A DNA stretch of 33,390 nucleotides. It comes from Pigoraptor vietnamica (lineage: Eukaryota > Opisthokonta > Filasterea). A program made the position numbers and the translations under genes. The notes below the pieces were generated by a model. That model saw only the letters and a list, made by a program, of their open reading frames with translations, made no database searches and was not told where the DNA came from. Shown piece after piece: positions 15,727 to 26,042 of the stretch (position 1 is its first letter; every line of letters begins with the position of its first letter). The stretch spans positions 1-33,390 of the forward strand of contig CALSCQ010002136.1 in the NCBI GenBank assembly GCA_943704525.1. Reading direction: 5' to 3'.

Positions 15727-16287
15727 GACTGACGGGGAGCGCCTTCGTGTAAACCTTAATTAAAAAATTAAAGCTACGGAGTCCGACGTCTAGTATTGCG
15801 TGCACGTCGAAAAAAGGTGGCATGCGCAAAACTAGTTCAGTTAAAGGCGCGCCGGTCGAGAACAGACGTTACTGTTTTTGTCAATAACGACGGAATTCGA
15901 AGCTTGCCATGTGGATTATATTGCAGCCGTAGACAAGTGCGGACCAGTGTCACGGAATGGTGCAATCCTTCGGTCTGCGCGCATAAATTCTCACGTTCAT
16001 TTCACTTGGCACTTCCACTGAGGGAAGCCGTGAACGCGGACGACGGTGGCATCATGTAGCGATAGCATCTGTTCGTGGATGGAACATTAACAAAGGCACA
16101 AGAATCACCAACGTAAGTTGCCGCTCGATCAGTACTTAAAGTTAAGTTAACATCTGAGTGTAAGTTTTTTTGTGAGTCAGAGAGTGATGTCACAGCCAAA
16201 GGCACAACAGCCGCCGCCGGCTGCAAAACAACCGGTCAAATTTCTGCAGAGCGAGGGCCCCCTAAAGTGACTGTTCAGTAGTTTAAT
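15727..16287. other. Convergent intergenic region with candidate polyadenylation signal
   Basis: This lies between the stop of the macroglobulin gene and the stop of the CorA gene. ATTAAA at 15767-15772, inside an A/T-rich patch that also holds TTAATTAA (15756-15763), is about 40 bases past the macroglobulin stop and is a plausible polyadenylation signal. I see nothing else. Confidence 0.45.
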
Positions 16288-19049
16288 TCACGACAGCCGG
16301 GAGCGCTTTGTCTTTCGCCGCATCGACCTCAGTATAAGCATTTGCGACCCAATTAGGACAATGAGAAAGCCAATTATGGCAAAGAACGGCGCGAGCGAAC
16401 GGTGCTCGATGCTGTGCCCAAAGGGGACCTCGACGTTCATGCCGAAGAGGCCGACGCAGAGGGACATGGGCGCCGAGATGCTCGCGACCTGCGTGAGCCG
16501 CTTCATCTGCAAGGAGCCGTCGAGCATCCGCTTGTTGATCGCAATGTCCACCTGCGACGCGCGTTACGCGGAAGCGTTCAATGCCGTGTGCGAAAGAAGA
16601 TTGACCCGAGAGGGATAGAAGCAAGGGGCTGTCAGCGCACAAGTACAAGGCCGCAGCCGACAGGTCCGCGTGACCTTTTCAAACACGATAGTCGAAGAAA
16701 AAAAAAAGGAAAAAGAAAAATAAGAAAAGAGAAAACAGGAAATGCTTACACCAACTTCTGCACGGCACCACCCACCAGTGCGAGGTACGTGCTCTGCGAG
16801 TCGCGTACTTCATCGAGCACGGCCTCAACGCGCTTGACCATTCCGCCCAAGTGCCCGTGCAGCCCACGAAAGTACAGGAACGGACTCCACAGCGACTCGT
16901 CCACAGGCGCTGCGCCGGGCGTTGGGGCGACCTCCGGCGCCACCGGCAGCGCCCCTGCGTTCGCATCGCTCGAAAGGAGGTCGATCGGCCTGATGGTGTG
17001 TCCCAGCATGCCCGTGTGACCGAGACGGAGCGTGTCAGCGTCGCCCCAGTGCGTCTTGAGGGCCGCGGCAATGTCGCGCTTTCGCACAGCCTCTCGGTAG
17101 AGGAGCATCGATCGCCGCGAGCAGCACGAGAGTCGCATGAGGAGATCCTGGGGCGCAAAGGCAGCGACACGTATTGAAATTGCCGTTCCAGAATACCAGT
17201 GCCATAATGTAGGCAGACTCGAATGCCTTCTAGTTTGCATCCACACGCACTCATACAGCAATCGGTACAAAACCGCACAAATGCACGGAACGCGCACACG
17301 CTCTGCCCACCTCTCTCTTCTCCGGCCGCCCGTCGTTCTGCGAGAGAAAGTCGTGGATCATCGTCGTGTCGCTGAGGCTCTCCCTCGCAATCTCCGCGCA
17401 CGTGATCAGCCGCTCGCACGCAGTGACCATGTCCCAGAGCGCGGCGTACACAACAAAGCGCGGGAAGGAATTGACCGTCAGGCGGTTCGACAGCGTCGGC
17501 TTCTCCGCACGCGGGCCGTACATCTTCCACTTTCGCGAGCTCTCCGTGAAGATGCGGTTGAACGACGACCACGGCCGAAGGTGCGTCGTCAGCACCATCC
17601 CCGAAAACACGACGACGCACAGGCTCTGCACGCGCGACCCGTCGTCTTCCTCGGCGTCCGCGTGGGTATCCCCCCACGACGCCTTCCCATTCTCGTCAAA
17701 GACCGACGCAAGAGGGTCTGTGAACGGGTCGTCGTCCCACGCCGGGGCCACGCTGTGCGCGCGCGTCCGCACCTGATTCCGCTGCTGGCGGCCCCCCACA
17801 GTCGACGACGGGCCCAGAAGGTGCTCTGTGGAGCCGCTTATCCGCACGAAGTCGTCCTGAAATGGGGAGAGACCCGCCTCCACGTCCTCCTCAGGCACGT
17901 CGCCGCCGCAGTACGTGCCAAGCGCGCGCTCGGCTGCGGCGAGCACATTGTGGGGGAGGCCCTGCAGCTTGAGAAAGGTGTACGCGTCGTAGGTGGCGAC
18001 GCGCTCGCGCCCGTCCTCGGAGAGGCAGTCTTCCACCGTGAGTGGGTGGAGTCCAAACACCTGCGACAGAGGCGGCCGCACTATGAGCTGGAATGTGTGC
18101 GTCCGTGTGTGATTGCAAATAAGCCGCGTGTGGTGCTGCGTGTGTCTGAAGAGGGGAAAGAGCCGCAGAGAGCCGCATAAACACACCTCGCCGAGCTGCT
18201 GGAAGTCTGCGATGGAAGGGTGGAAGAGGTCGATCCAGAGCGGACCGCCCTCGCTTTGCATGGCCTCGCACGCCGTGTCCGACGAGAAGTCCTTGAAGCT
18301 GTGGAAATTCATCATGTGCCCCGATTCGCACAGCACCGTAAAGGCCGACTGCGCGTGGGACGGCAAGAGTGAGTGGCGCGTCTCACGGCGAGAGTGAACC
18401 ATGAGTTAGAGTAAGTGCCGTGAGACGGACAGAATAGGCAAATAGAAACTGTTTCCGCGCTGGGCGTGTGTGCACGCTCCCGTGTGTCGGCTTCCCAATA
18501 ACAAAGTGCGTTACACACCTTCGGGTGCCCAATTCCCCCGTCCGGGTGCATGTGCCCTATTCGCTGCACGGCCTGAGCGTGTCGCTCGAGATGCGGGTCG
18601 CTGCCTACGCGGCGAAATGCGCCCGAATTCCCTCCCGGCTGCTGCAATCGCTTACCGATGACATTGCCAATATGTGTGCCCGAGGCCCTCCTCTGACCGT
18701 GCGCGGGCGACGCGGCTCCCCCACGCCACGACAGCGCCGTCTCGATCGAGGCACGTAGCGACTGTCTTCGCGTGCGAGGGGCGAGATCCGGCTCCAGCGT
18801 CTCCACGCTCTCGGCATCGCTCGATACAGCGGATATGTGGTCGGCGTCGTTGTGCGACATGGGCGAGTAATGCGTGCCTGACGCGGGCGTGCGACGGCCA
18901 CCGCCGAGCGCGGACGTGATGCGCTGCCATAGGGGAGAGTTGCTGCCCTGGGACATGTCGCCGGATCGCCCATTTCGGTCGATGAGTGGCGTGAGGTGCG
19001 ATGGGCGCGACATGGCGGGAAACGCGCCACTCCCGCGTTCACGCGCCAA
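16288..19049 (-). CDS. CorA-family magnesium transporter, Alr/Mnr2-like
   Basis: Pentameric Mg2+ channel/transporter of 700 residues. Exons in transcript order: 19049-18519, 18348-18187, 18060-17311, 17147-16752, 16551-16288; all four introns are phase 0. The first 170 residues are Ser/Arg-rich and probably disordered. The cytoplasmic domain carries FGLHPLTVEDCLSED (from residue 233), and VVVFSGMVLTTH follows an insert of about 110 residues (about 265-374) rich in Asp/Glu. The signature GMN is residues 650-652 at the end of the first membrane helix. The second helix is about 667-687 and the tail is basic (RRKTKRSR). GMN followed by VEVPFG resembles fungal Alr/Mnr2 proteins more than bacterial CorA. 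Acceptor 18060 was chosen because it alone keeps phase. A second ATG at 19013 is an alternative start. Confidence 0.88.
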
Positions 19050-19475
19050 CTGTCAGCGAGGGAAGCGGAACAACAAGAGCGCTCGTTTGTCACATTCGCA
19101 CAGTGCCACAGAGCATAAGTATGTGTGGCCACTTGAAGCGCTGCGGAAAAAAATCGCCAACGAAACGTGAGAGAAAAAGGGAAGTAATTCGACGTTCTGT
19201 TGTGTCGTGCTGAACATTTAACACCCACCGTAGAGTGAACACCGCGTAACATCCACCCTTGCATGGAGCGGACGGAGCAGTTCCGAGTCAACAAAGCGCA
19301 CATCCGTCCCACTGAGCCAACACGCACAGCTGCGAATTCAAATCCCTCTAGAGTCCAGTCAGTCCCCTCGCACGAAGAAGAGGAGGAGCCGAGAAGGTCC
19401 TTTGCGAAAGGAGGGGCGAAGGTGCTATCCGTGCTATCGGACGCTTGTGTGGGCGGGGTGAGGTTTCCAGCGAAG
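19050..19475. other. Divergent promoter region, CorA and E3-like genes
   Basis: A 426-base segment between the CorA ATG (minus strand) and the E3-like ATG (plus strand). The E3 frame is open upstream to 19263, but that stretch reads as a Glu-rich non-conserved peptide before a good mitochondrial presequence, so I treat it as leader. No distinct promoter motif is visible. Confidence 0.4.
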
Positions 19476-22307
19476 ATGCGCCCTCCGATTGTGCCGAGGG
19501 GCGCCCTTCGCGCGGCCGTGCGCACAACGTTTGCTTGCCACGTGCGTGCGGCTGTGGGAGTGCGCCCGCAGGCGACCTACGCGACAGATGCAGGCCGCGA
19601 CTACGACCTTTGCGTGATTGGAGGGGGGCCTGCCGGCTTTGCGAGTGCCGTACGTGCGTGGGGTGGGTGTGCGCGTGATGGCGACGTACGCGGAGTATGA
19701 GTTGGTGGCGCGGGGTTTGCGTGCACATGCGCACGCCTGTTCGAGCGTATTGCTGCGCTTGTAACGGCCCACCGTCCGCAATGCGACTGAGTCAAAGCGC
19801 ACCCTTCAGACCTTGGGCGTTCGGTGTGCCTCGTGGAGCGCGGCCATCTTGGCGGCGCAGGCATTCACAACGGGGCCCTCTCGAGCAAGACAATGTGGCA
19901 CCTGTCGCGCAAGAGCCGCGTCGTGGGTGTCCTTGTAACATTTTCGTGATTGATCTCCATCGAACGAGGGTTCTGTTATCTCTGGTCGCAATCTCATCCT
20001 TCCTCCCTCTCGCCTCACGTCTGTCAAGGTGTATGAGACGCTGAGCGAGGCGGGACTCCTGCCGCGCGGCAGCTGGGGGAGTGTTCTGCGTCACGTGAAC
20101 GAGGTGACGTTCACGAAGGAGACGGACATGCTCAAGCAGCTGCAGGCGATGGCACCCAACGGAGGACACCGCGGGGTGACCATCGTCAAGGGCCACGCAG
20201 CGTTTGTGGACCCGCACACCGTCGAAGTGGCGGACCTGAAGGGGGGAAGGAAGACGGTACGTACGTGGGCGCGCACGATGAAGACGCTGTTGCGTGCATG
20301 CATTCGTACGTGTTGTCTGCGGATTTGTGGGGCGATGGCACCTGCGCTTGCACGCTGCACACACACGCATACTCCCTCCTTCTCTCGACCTCTCTTCACA
20401 CCTTCCACCTCCGCACTGCAGATAACGGCGGACAACTTTGTCATTGCGACCGGCAGCCGCCCGCGCGCCCACAAGAGCTTCCCCGTCGACGGCCGCCACG
20501 TGATCACCTCCGACCACATCCAGGACCTTCGCGACTTCCCCAAATCAATGCTCATCATTGGCGCAGGCGTTATCGGTGGGTGGCATGGATGCGTGTGTGT
20601 GTGCATGCGCGTCGTGCTTGCGCTCATACCATCGCAGGAGTGTGGAGGCGATGCTACGTGTCTGTCGCTGTCGCTGATGTGTTGTTTGTGTGCGTGTGTG
20701 CATGCGTCGTGCCTGCGCCCATACCGTCACAGCCGTCTGGTGGTCACTGCCACTAATGTGTTGTTTGTGTGTGGTGTGTGCGTGTGCGTGTGCGTGTGTG
20801 CGCGTTGTTGCGCAGGGTGTGAGTTTGCGACGATCTTTGCAAACTTTGGCCAGACAAAAGTGCACCTTCTCAACGAGGGCAAGTCGCGGCTGCTGCCATC
20901 CGAGGACGAGGACGTCACCAACCTCATCACCACGCAGATGACCAAGACGGGCGTGCACGTGCACAACGACTGCAAGGTGCGCCCACGTGCAGCGCAACGG
21001 CCGCTCGATTGATGCGTGTTGTCCGTGTCCGAGGGTTCGAGAATCCTTTTTTTTTTGCGAACCCTTCGTGTCCACTCTCGCCCTATGAGCTCCCACCCCT
21101 CCTCCCCGCCACTCTCTTGCGATTGTGGTTGACTGATGTTGCGGGCGTGTTACGCGCAGCTGCTGAACCTGGCACTGAAGGCCAACAAGGTCGAGTGCAC
21201 GCTCGGCCGCCGCCGCGCGGGCGCACAGCCGGGGTCCAAGGACGAGTACGAGCCCACGGAGTGCTTCCTCGTCGAAAAGGTGCTGCTGTCCATCGGCCGC
21301 ATTCCGAACCTCGACACGATCAACGTGGAGAAGGCCGGTGTCAAGCTGGACCGCGCGGGGGGAGTGGCCGCCGACAAGGTTTGTATTGCCCCCTCATCTC
21401 GCCGAACCCGTCTTGCAATGGAGTTGCTTATCCGTGCACTCTAACCCTAACCCTATCCCCTCCTCCGCGGCTGTGTTTATACACTGCCGACCGATTCGTA
21501 ACGCAATTTCCTTCTTGTTCGCCACAGCACGCACAGTCCTCCGTCCCTCACATCTATGCCGCCGGAGACGCAACCGCCGACGTCGGTCTCGTGAACGTCG
21601 CCGAGATGGAGGCGCGGCACGCCGTTGAACGTCTCTTCGGCTGCGAGGCGCGCGTCACAACCGAGCTCTCGTACGAAAACCTCTCGACAATCATGTTCCT
21701 CAACCCGGAGGTCGCGTGCGTCGGCCTGAACGAGAGCGAGGCGCGGCGCCGTCTGATTCCGCACCGCGTGGGACTCTACGGCTTTGACGTCGTCCACCGC
21801 GCCCTCATCAACCAGAGCTCGACGGGGTTCGTCAAGCTCGTCGTGAGCGCCGACAACGAGATGCGCCTTCTCGGCATGCGCGCGCTCGGCGACGACGCGT
21901 CGGCGGTGATTCAGACGGCGGCGCTGCTGATCACGGAGGGCAAGAGCATCTCGCACCTCGCGCGCCTGCTTCACCCGCACCCCGCGATTACCGAGGCCGT
22001 GCAGGAGTGCGTGCGCATGCTCTACGGCACGTCCATGTACAAGCCGGACTGCTTCCCGAGCTGCAAGGTGCGTGCATGCAGGCCGCCTGTTTCATTAGCA
22101 GACTGTGCGTGCCAGCTGCTTGCTGTTTTCATTATAAGACTGCGTGTTCGCACACGAAAGCGAGTGCGGCTCTGCGCGACAGGAGGGGACCCAATTCACT
22201 TATACGTCGGACTCCGTTCGGCACACGCGCAGATGCGGGAGTGGTTCCCCGACGTGCGGGAAACCAAGTCGGCGCCGCAGGCTGTCGTCCCCACATATCT
22301 CTCGTAA
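19476..22307 (+). CDS. Dihydrolipoamide dehydrogenase-like flavoprotein lacking the redox disulfide
   Basis: Class I pyridine nucleotide-disulfide oxidoreductase fold, 558 residues. Exons: 19476-19662, 19810-19922, 20029-20256, 20422-20575, 20816-20976, 21160-21378, 21528-22067, 22233-22307 (phases close). The start at 19476 gives an Arg-rich, acid-free presequence, so a mitochondrial location is likely. The FAD motif is VIGGGPAGFASA, the second nucleotide motif is IIGAGVIGCEFA, ATGSRPR is present, and the second FAD-binding motif is IYAAGDATADVGLVNVAEME. The C-terminal dimerisation domain keeps the catalytic pair His505/Glu510 (HPHPAITEA). The usual CxxxxC site (GGTCLNVGCIPSK in E3) reads GGAGIHNGALSSK, so both cysteines are replaced (G80, A85). 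It therefore cannot do normal lipoamide chemistry. The first junction was set at 19662/19810 because it restores AVRAWDLGRSVCLVE. Confidence 0.9.
20592..20775 (+). repeat. Imperfect tandem duplication within an E3-like gene intron
   Basis: Two related segments, about 20595-20692 and 20695-20772, lie inside intron 20576-20815. Both run from a GTGTGCATGCG-type start through CGTCGTGC and a CATACC stretch to AATGTGTTGTTTGTGTG or GATGTGTTGTTTGTGTG. The first copy contains ATCGCAG, which looks like a spare splice acceptor. Confidence 0.7.
21441..21456. repeat. Short telomere-like CCCTAA motif in an intron
   Basis: CTAACCCTAACCCTAT lies inside the E3-like gene intron 21379-21527: just over two units of CCCTAA. 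It is too short to indicate a telomere. Confidence 0.5.
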
Positions 22308-22456
22308 TGAATTCGTCCGCGGCGTTTGGTCGTTGCGCGATTGTCTCTTCCACCCACTTCTTCTCATGGCCGCGTAGATTGGTCATCGTCGACGGCGAAC
22401 GGGTGCAATCCTCTTCGTGTTTTGCTTGCGTGCATGTGACGTTCTGACCGCCACTT

Positions 22457-23699
22457 TCAGCCGTGCGACTGCAGCCAGTTCTCGAGCATGTCGGCGACCT
22501 TCGTCTTTGCCTCGACGTGCACAAAATGGCCGGCGCCGTCCACTCGCGCAACGGTCAACCGACCGCCGAACGCGCGCGCGGATTCTTCTCGCATGACATC
22601 AAACATGCGCGTGTCGATGCACCCGTCCTCGGCGCCCGTGATGCTCAGCGTGGGGATGTTGACGGCAGACGTGATGTCGAGCGCCGCGGACGTGCGAAGG
22701 GCCGCGTCGTCGCCCAGCCACCGAAAGAGAGCGCGGGGGAGCAATCCAATGGGCATTGCGCCGATAGTAACCCAGCGCCGCGCGCACGACCGAGGGCTCG
22801 GCAAATGCGGCGGCGGCCGAAGAGAACGACTCGTGCGCGTCCATCGCGTCACCCACGCCCTCCGCCACAGCGTCACTCTGCGCGCCCTCGTGGAGCATCG
22901 CACGCAGCGCGCCCCACGTGGGCGACCATGCGAGCCACAGGCGCCGCAGCAGCCAGTGTCCAGACAGCGGGCCGAGGAGAATTTCCGGCAACAGCGGCAG
23001 CTGAAAGAACAGCATGTACCACGACATGAGCACTTGCGATGGAAGGCTCCAGACGCCGGCATCCATGCCGTGTGGGACCGCCAGGCCCGCAAGCGACCGA
23101 ACGGAGGACGAGGGGCCATGGAGTGCGCCGAACGCGTACGCAACTGCGGCGCCCCAATCGTGGCCGATCACGTGGACGCCGGCGTGCGGGGAGAGGGAGC
23201 GCACCCACGCGAGCACGTCGTCGGCGAGGGATGCGAGCGAGTAGTCGTCTCCTGCAATGGCCGACGCGGGCTGCGCACGATGGGCGAGCACTGAGTTACA
23301 GTGCGAAGAGGCACCAGACACAGACGCACCCACGGTACAGATCCATTTACAGCCACAAACTAGCGAACCTTACCTCGTAGCCACGCATGACCGGGGCAAC
23401 CACGCGCCACTTTAACGCGCTTGCGCGGCAGAGGCGTCCCATGAGGTGGCGGAACGTGACGGCCGTGTCGGGGAAGCCGTGGAGGAGGATCACGACCTGC
23501 GCCGTCGGTGCACTGCTGCCGCACGCCCACGCAGAGAGGGGGACGGTGTGTCCCGGCGCAGGCCCCGTCGCATTCACGTGTCTGCAGGGTCCGCGAGATC
23601 AGCCAGAGGCATGCCATTCTGTCACTCTCAACACGGCTCGAAGAACGATGGCTTGTCAGTGACGCAGCATTCCAAGGCTGCTCTGACTCACAAAGCCAT
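22457..23699 (-). CDS. Alpha/beta hydrolase, epoxide-hydrolase-like, with apparent frameshift
   Basis: Exons in transcript order: 23699-23692 (only 8 coding bases, ATGGCTTT, then donor GTGAGT), 23581-23374, 23270-22457. The oxyanion motif is HGFPD (residues 37-41). The nucleophile elbow is VIGHDWGAAVA with Asp110, the epoxide-hydrolase/haloalkane-dehalogenase type. The acid region is TGAEDGCID and the catalytic His region is GAGHFVHVE. The frame carrying the nucleophile runs to GYYRRN (22755-22769), whereas the acid and His are read one base further on. The last exon is 814 bases, one more than a multiple of three allows. No GT-AG pair bridges the shift; a five-base G run at 22735-22739 lies there. 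Either the assembly has an extra base or the gene is broken. Soluble, no signal peptide seen. Confidence 0.82.
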
Positions 23700-24356
23700 G
23701 CGGTCGCATCATCCCTTCTCGCTCAACACCCATGCTTCCCCTCTCTCTCCCTCAGAGGAGTCGATGGACACGCGTCTATGATTTAAGCTGATCCGACAGC
23801 TCTCCCTCAGTGCCCACACGCACATTCTCACTGCGTCGGCGACGGGCGGCGTGTCTCGCACGCGCGCCGCCACAGCCCGCTCCGCTTCTCCTGGCGACAT
23901 CACGCTGACCGGCACTCGCGCAAGCACCGTCCACGCAGCCCACACGCACACAACACCAACACACAGCCTCAACAGAGAAAGGAGTCGCCTTTTCTGCGTG
24001 GAACGCGAAGTGCGCCCACGCGAAGCAGGACCGCCATTCGCGGTGATGTGCGGACTTGTGCCGTCTGCGTCGCGCGTGCGCAGCCGCAACCGCGCAACGC
24101 CATTGACTCGCGCGGAGGGCATCTTCCACTGTAATAGGAGTGCCGCAAGGGAAGGGGAAGGGCCGTCGCTCTTGTGAGCTCGCGTTTTTCAGCACGTGCG
24201 CCGGCCATCACCAAGCGCACTCAAGGGGCCTTATCATACACAATGACTGGCGTCCGACTCCTTGCGTTTGGCGATAACGACACACTCAAACGCATGACAC
24301 CGTTGCTTCCACGCAGCATGCGCAATGGGCTGAAGGGGCGTGCAGCCACGTGTGCC
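23700..24356. other. Divergent intergenic region before the ankyrin-JmjC gene
   Basis: This is shared upstream sequence of the hydrolase (minus) and the JmjC protein (plus). The JmjC frame is open from 24174 (a GTG) and has ATGs at 24243, 24294 and 24318 before the favoured 24357. I see no TATA box or repeat. Confidence 0.4.
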
Positions 24357-26042
24357 ATGTGGCGTGCGGGGCTTGTGTGCGTCTTGCTCGCGGCCGCTCT
24401 CGGCCACTCGGCGGCAACTTGGCCGGGGGGTCTTCCCTCTCCAAGCACCGAAGATGCCCCCTCCGACAGCACCAACTCCCCCGTGGACGACGCGCTCGCT
24501 GCATTTGACGAGTGGGCGTACGTGATGGACCTCACGCAGGCGCACGACAGGGAGCTCTTTGGTGCCCTGCCGAAGCAACTCGCAGCCGCACTCGAACACG
24601 CGCAGATGCCGCGCCCACCGCCGGCATCACTCGTCCGCGCTGCAGTGCGTTCGATACAGAGGCTCCGCGCGCATGTCACGAAAGATGCCCTCGCGAGCGG
24701 GCGCGTTGACACTGTGTATGCGTCCGATCGAGTGTCGCTGGTGCCGTGGGCCCTCACGCTATTAAGGCTGCTATTGGACGCAGGCGCAGACGTGAACAGC
24801 GCCGACGAGGGCGGCGTGACTGCGGTGCATCTCGCCGCTCTTTTTGGAGAGCACGAGGCGCTTGCGTTGCTTCTGCGCGCGGGAGGGACTTTTGGCGATG
24901 ATGCGATGGCGCAGAACGCAGCGAGCTTGTGGGGACAGACGCCGCTGCACGTGGCCTGCACCACGGGCGACCTGCAGTCCATTCGCATTCTCCGTTCACA
25001 CTGCGCGCCGTTCGACGCAAGGGACGACTTTGGGCGCACGTGCGTGGATATTGCTGCGAACAGCGTGCACGCACGCGCGGACGCCCTCACGGCGCTGTTG
25101 GACGAGAGCGACCGTCTCCGCTGCGACACTTGCCCCCGTGACCCTGTGTGGCAGTCGTCCACGGCGTGTACTGCGTCTGTTCGTGTGCCTTCTGCGCCGT
25201 ACGTCGACGCGGAGAGCGAATTGCATCCGCAATGTCCTTTTGCGCGCGTGGACGTGCGCGCCATGACGCGGGAAACCTTCGTGCGTGATCACTTGTCCGT
25301 GCGTGTGCCCCTCCTTGTAACAGGCGCCACCGACGAATGGCACGTCCGACGCACGTGGTCGCTGAAGGACATCGCCGATCGCCACGGTGCGCTCGTCGTG
25401 CGTGTCGGCGGAATACCCTACGGTGCGGTGTTTGGAGCGCCGCACGGAAAGTCAACGCTCGCGTCGTATTTACGCGCCGTGCGATTGCCCGACGGAGGGC
25501 CCCGCGACTGGCCGCCCCGCCGCGTCCCACCGTATGTCTTTGACGCCGACGTGCTCGCACACGATAGCGACTTCTTCGCCGCAATGGACAACCCCCTCCC
25601 GCCGTGGCTTGTGGCCCCGCTGTCGTCGGAGGGGTTGCGTGCGGGCGTGGACGCGCCGACGGTTGTGCGGCAGTTCTTCTTGGGCCCGGCTGGCTCCGGA
25701 GCGCCTTTTCACTTTCACTGCGAGGCAACAAACGCCCTCGTGCACGGCCGCAAGCGGTGGCTGCTGACGCCACCCGCGTCGTCTTTTTACTCGAAAATGC
25801 ATCCCATTGAGTGGGGGCTTCGCGCGTGGAACCGCACTGACGTCGAGGCCCTCCTCGATCTCGGCAAGAGTCCCTCGCGTGTGCCGCGAGAGATGAGCGT
25901 GACGGGCCGCCCTTCGCCCGTCTTTTCGTGCGACCAGGCGGCTGGGGAGCTGCTATTTGTGCCGAGCTTTTGGGGCCACTTGACTGTGAACCTCGAAGAG
26001 TCTGTTGGGCTTGCGTTCGAGTTTGACCGCGGAGATTGCTGA
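24357..26042 (+). CDS. Ankyrin-repeat plus JMJD8-like JmjC protein with signal peptide
   Basis: Intronless frame of 561 residues from the ATG at 24357 (599 from 24243). That ATG places an h-region (LVCVLLAAALG) at the very N-terminus, predicting entry to the secretory pathway. Residues about 134-252 contain roughly three ankyrin repeats (LLLDAGADVNSADEGGVTAV, TPLHVACTTGD). Residues about 300-561 form a JmjC/cupin domain with VPLLVTGATDEW, GAPFHFHCEATNALVHGRKR and FWGHLTVNLEESVGLAFEF. Candidate metal ligands are H454, E456 and H541 (H-x-E...H); H452 is an alternative first ligand. The closest layout I know is JMJD8, an ER-lumen JmjC protein, but that has no ankyrin repeats. Hydroxylase activity is possible, not shown. 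Confidence 0.85.
   Translation: MWRAGLVCVLLAAALGHSAATWPGGLPSPSTEDAPSDSTNSPVDDALAAFDEWAYVMDLTQAHDRELFGALPKQLAAALEHAQMPRPPPASLVRAAVRSIQRLRAHVTKDALASGRVDTVYASDRVSLVPWALTLLRLLLDAGADVNSADEGGVTAVHLAALFGEHEALALLLRAGGTFGDDAMAQNAASLWGQTPLHVACTTGDLQSIRILRSHCAPFDARDDFGRTCVDIAANSVHARADALTALLDESDRLRCDTCPRDPVWQSSTACTASVRVPSAPYVDAESELHPQCPFARVDVRAMTRETFVRDHLSVRVPLLVTGATDEWHVRRTWSLKDIADRHGALVVRVGGIPYGAVFGAPHGKSTLASYLRAVRLPDGGPRDWPPRRVPPYVFDADVLAHDSDFFAAMDNPLPPWLVAPLSSEGLRAGVDAPTVVRQFFLGPAGSGAPFHFHCEATNALVHGRKRWLLTPPASSFYSKMHPIEWGLRAWNRTDVEALLDLGKSPSRVPREMSVTGRPSPVFSCDQAAGELLFVPSFWGHLTVNLEESVGLAFEFDRGDC

Noticed and set aside
21441-21456. Telomere or interstitial telomeric array
   Set aside because: It has barely more than two CCCTAA units, inside an intron.
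22735-22769. Programmed +1 ribosomal frameshift in the hydrolase
   Set aside because: I see no slippery codon-stop arrangement; a homopolymer error or real mutation is simpler.
22488-23294. 268-codon plus-strand open frame
   Set aside because: It is antisense to the alpha/beta hydrolase, whose catalytic motifs are clear on the minus strand.
24174-24356. Longer N-terminus for the JmjC protein from 24174
   Set aside because: The codon at 24174 is GTG. Starts at 24243 and later ATGs bury the hydrophobic signal sequence that 24357 exposes.
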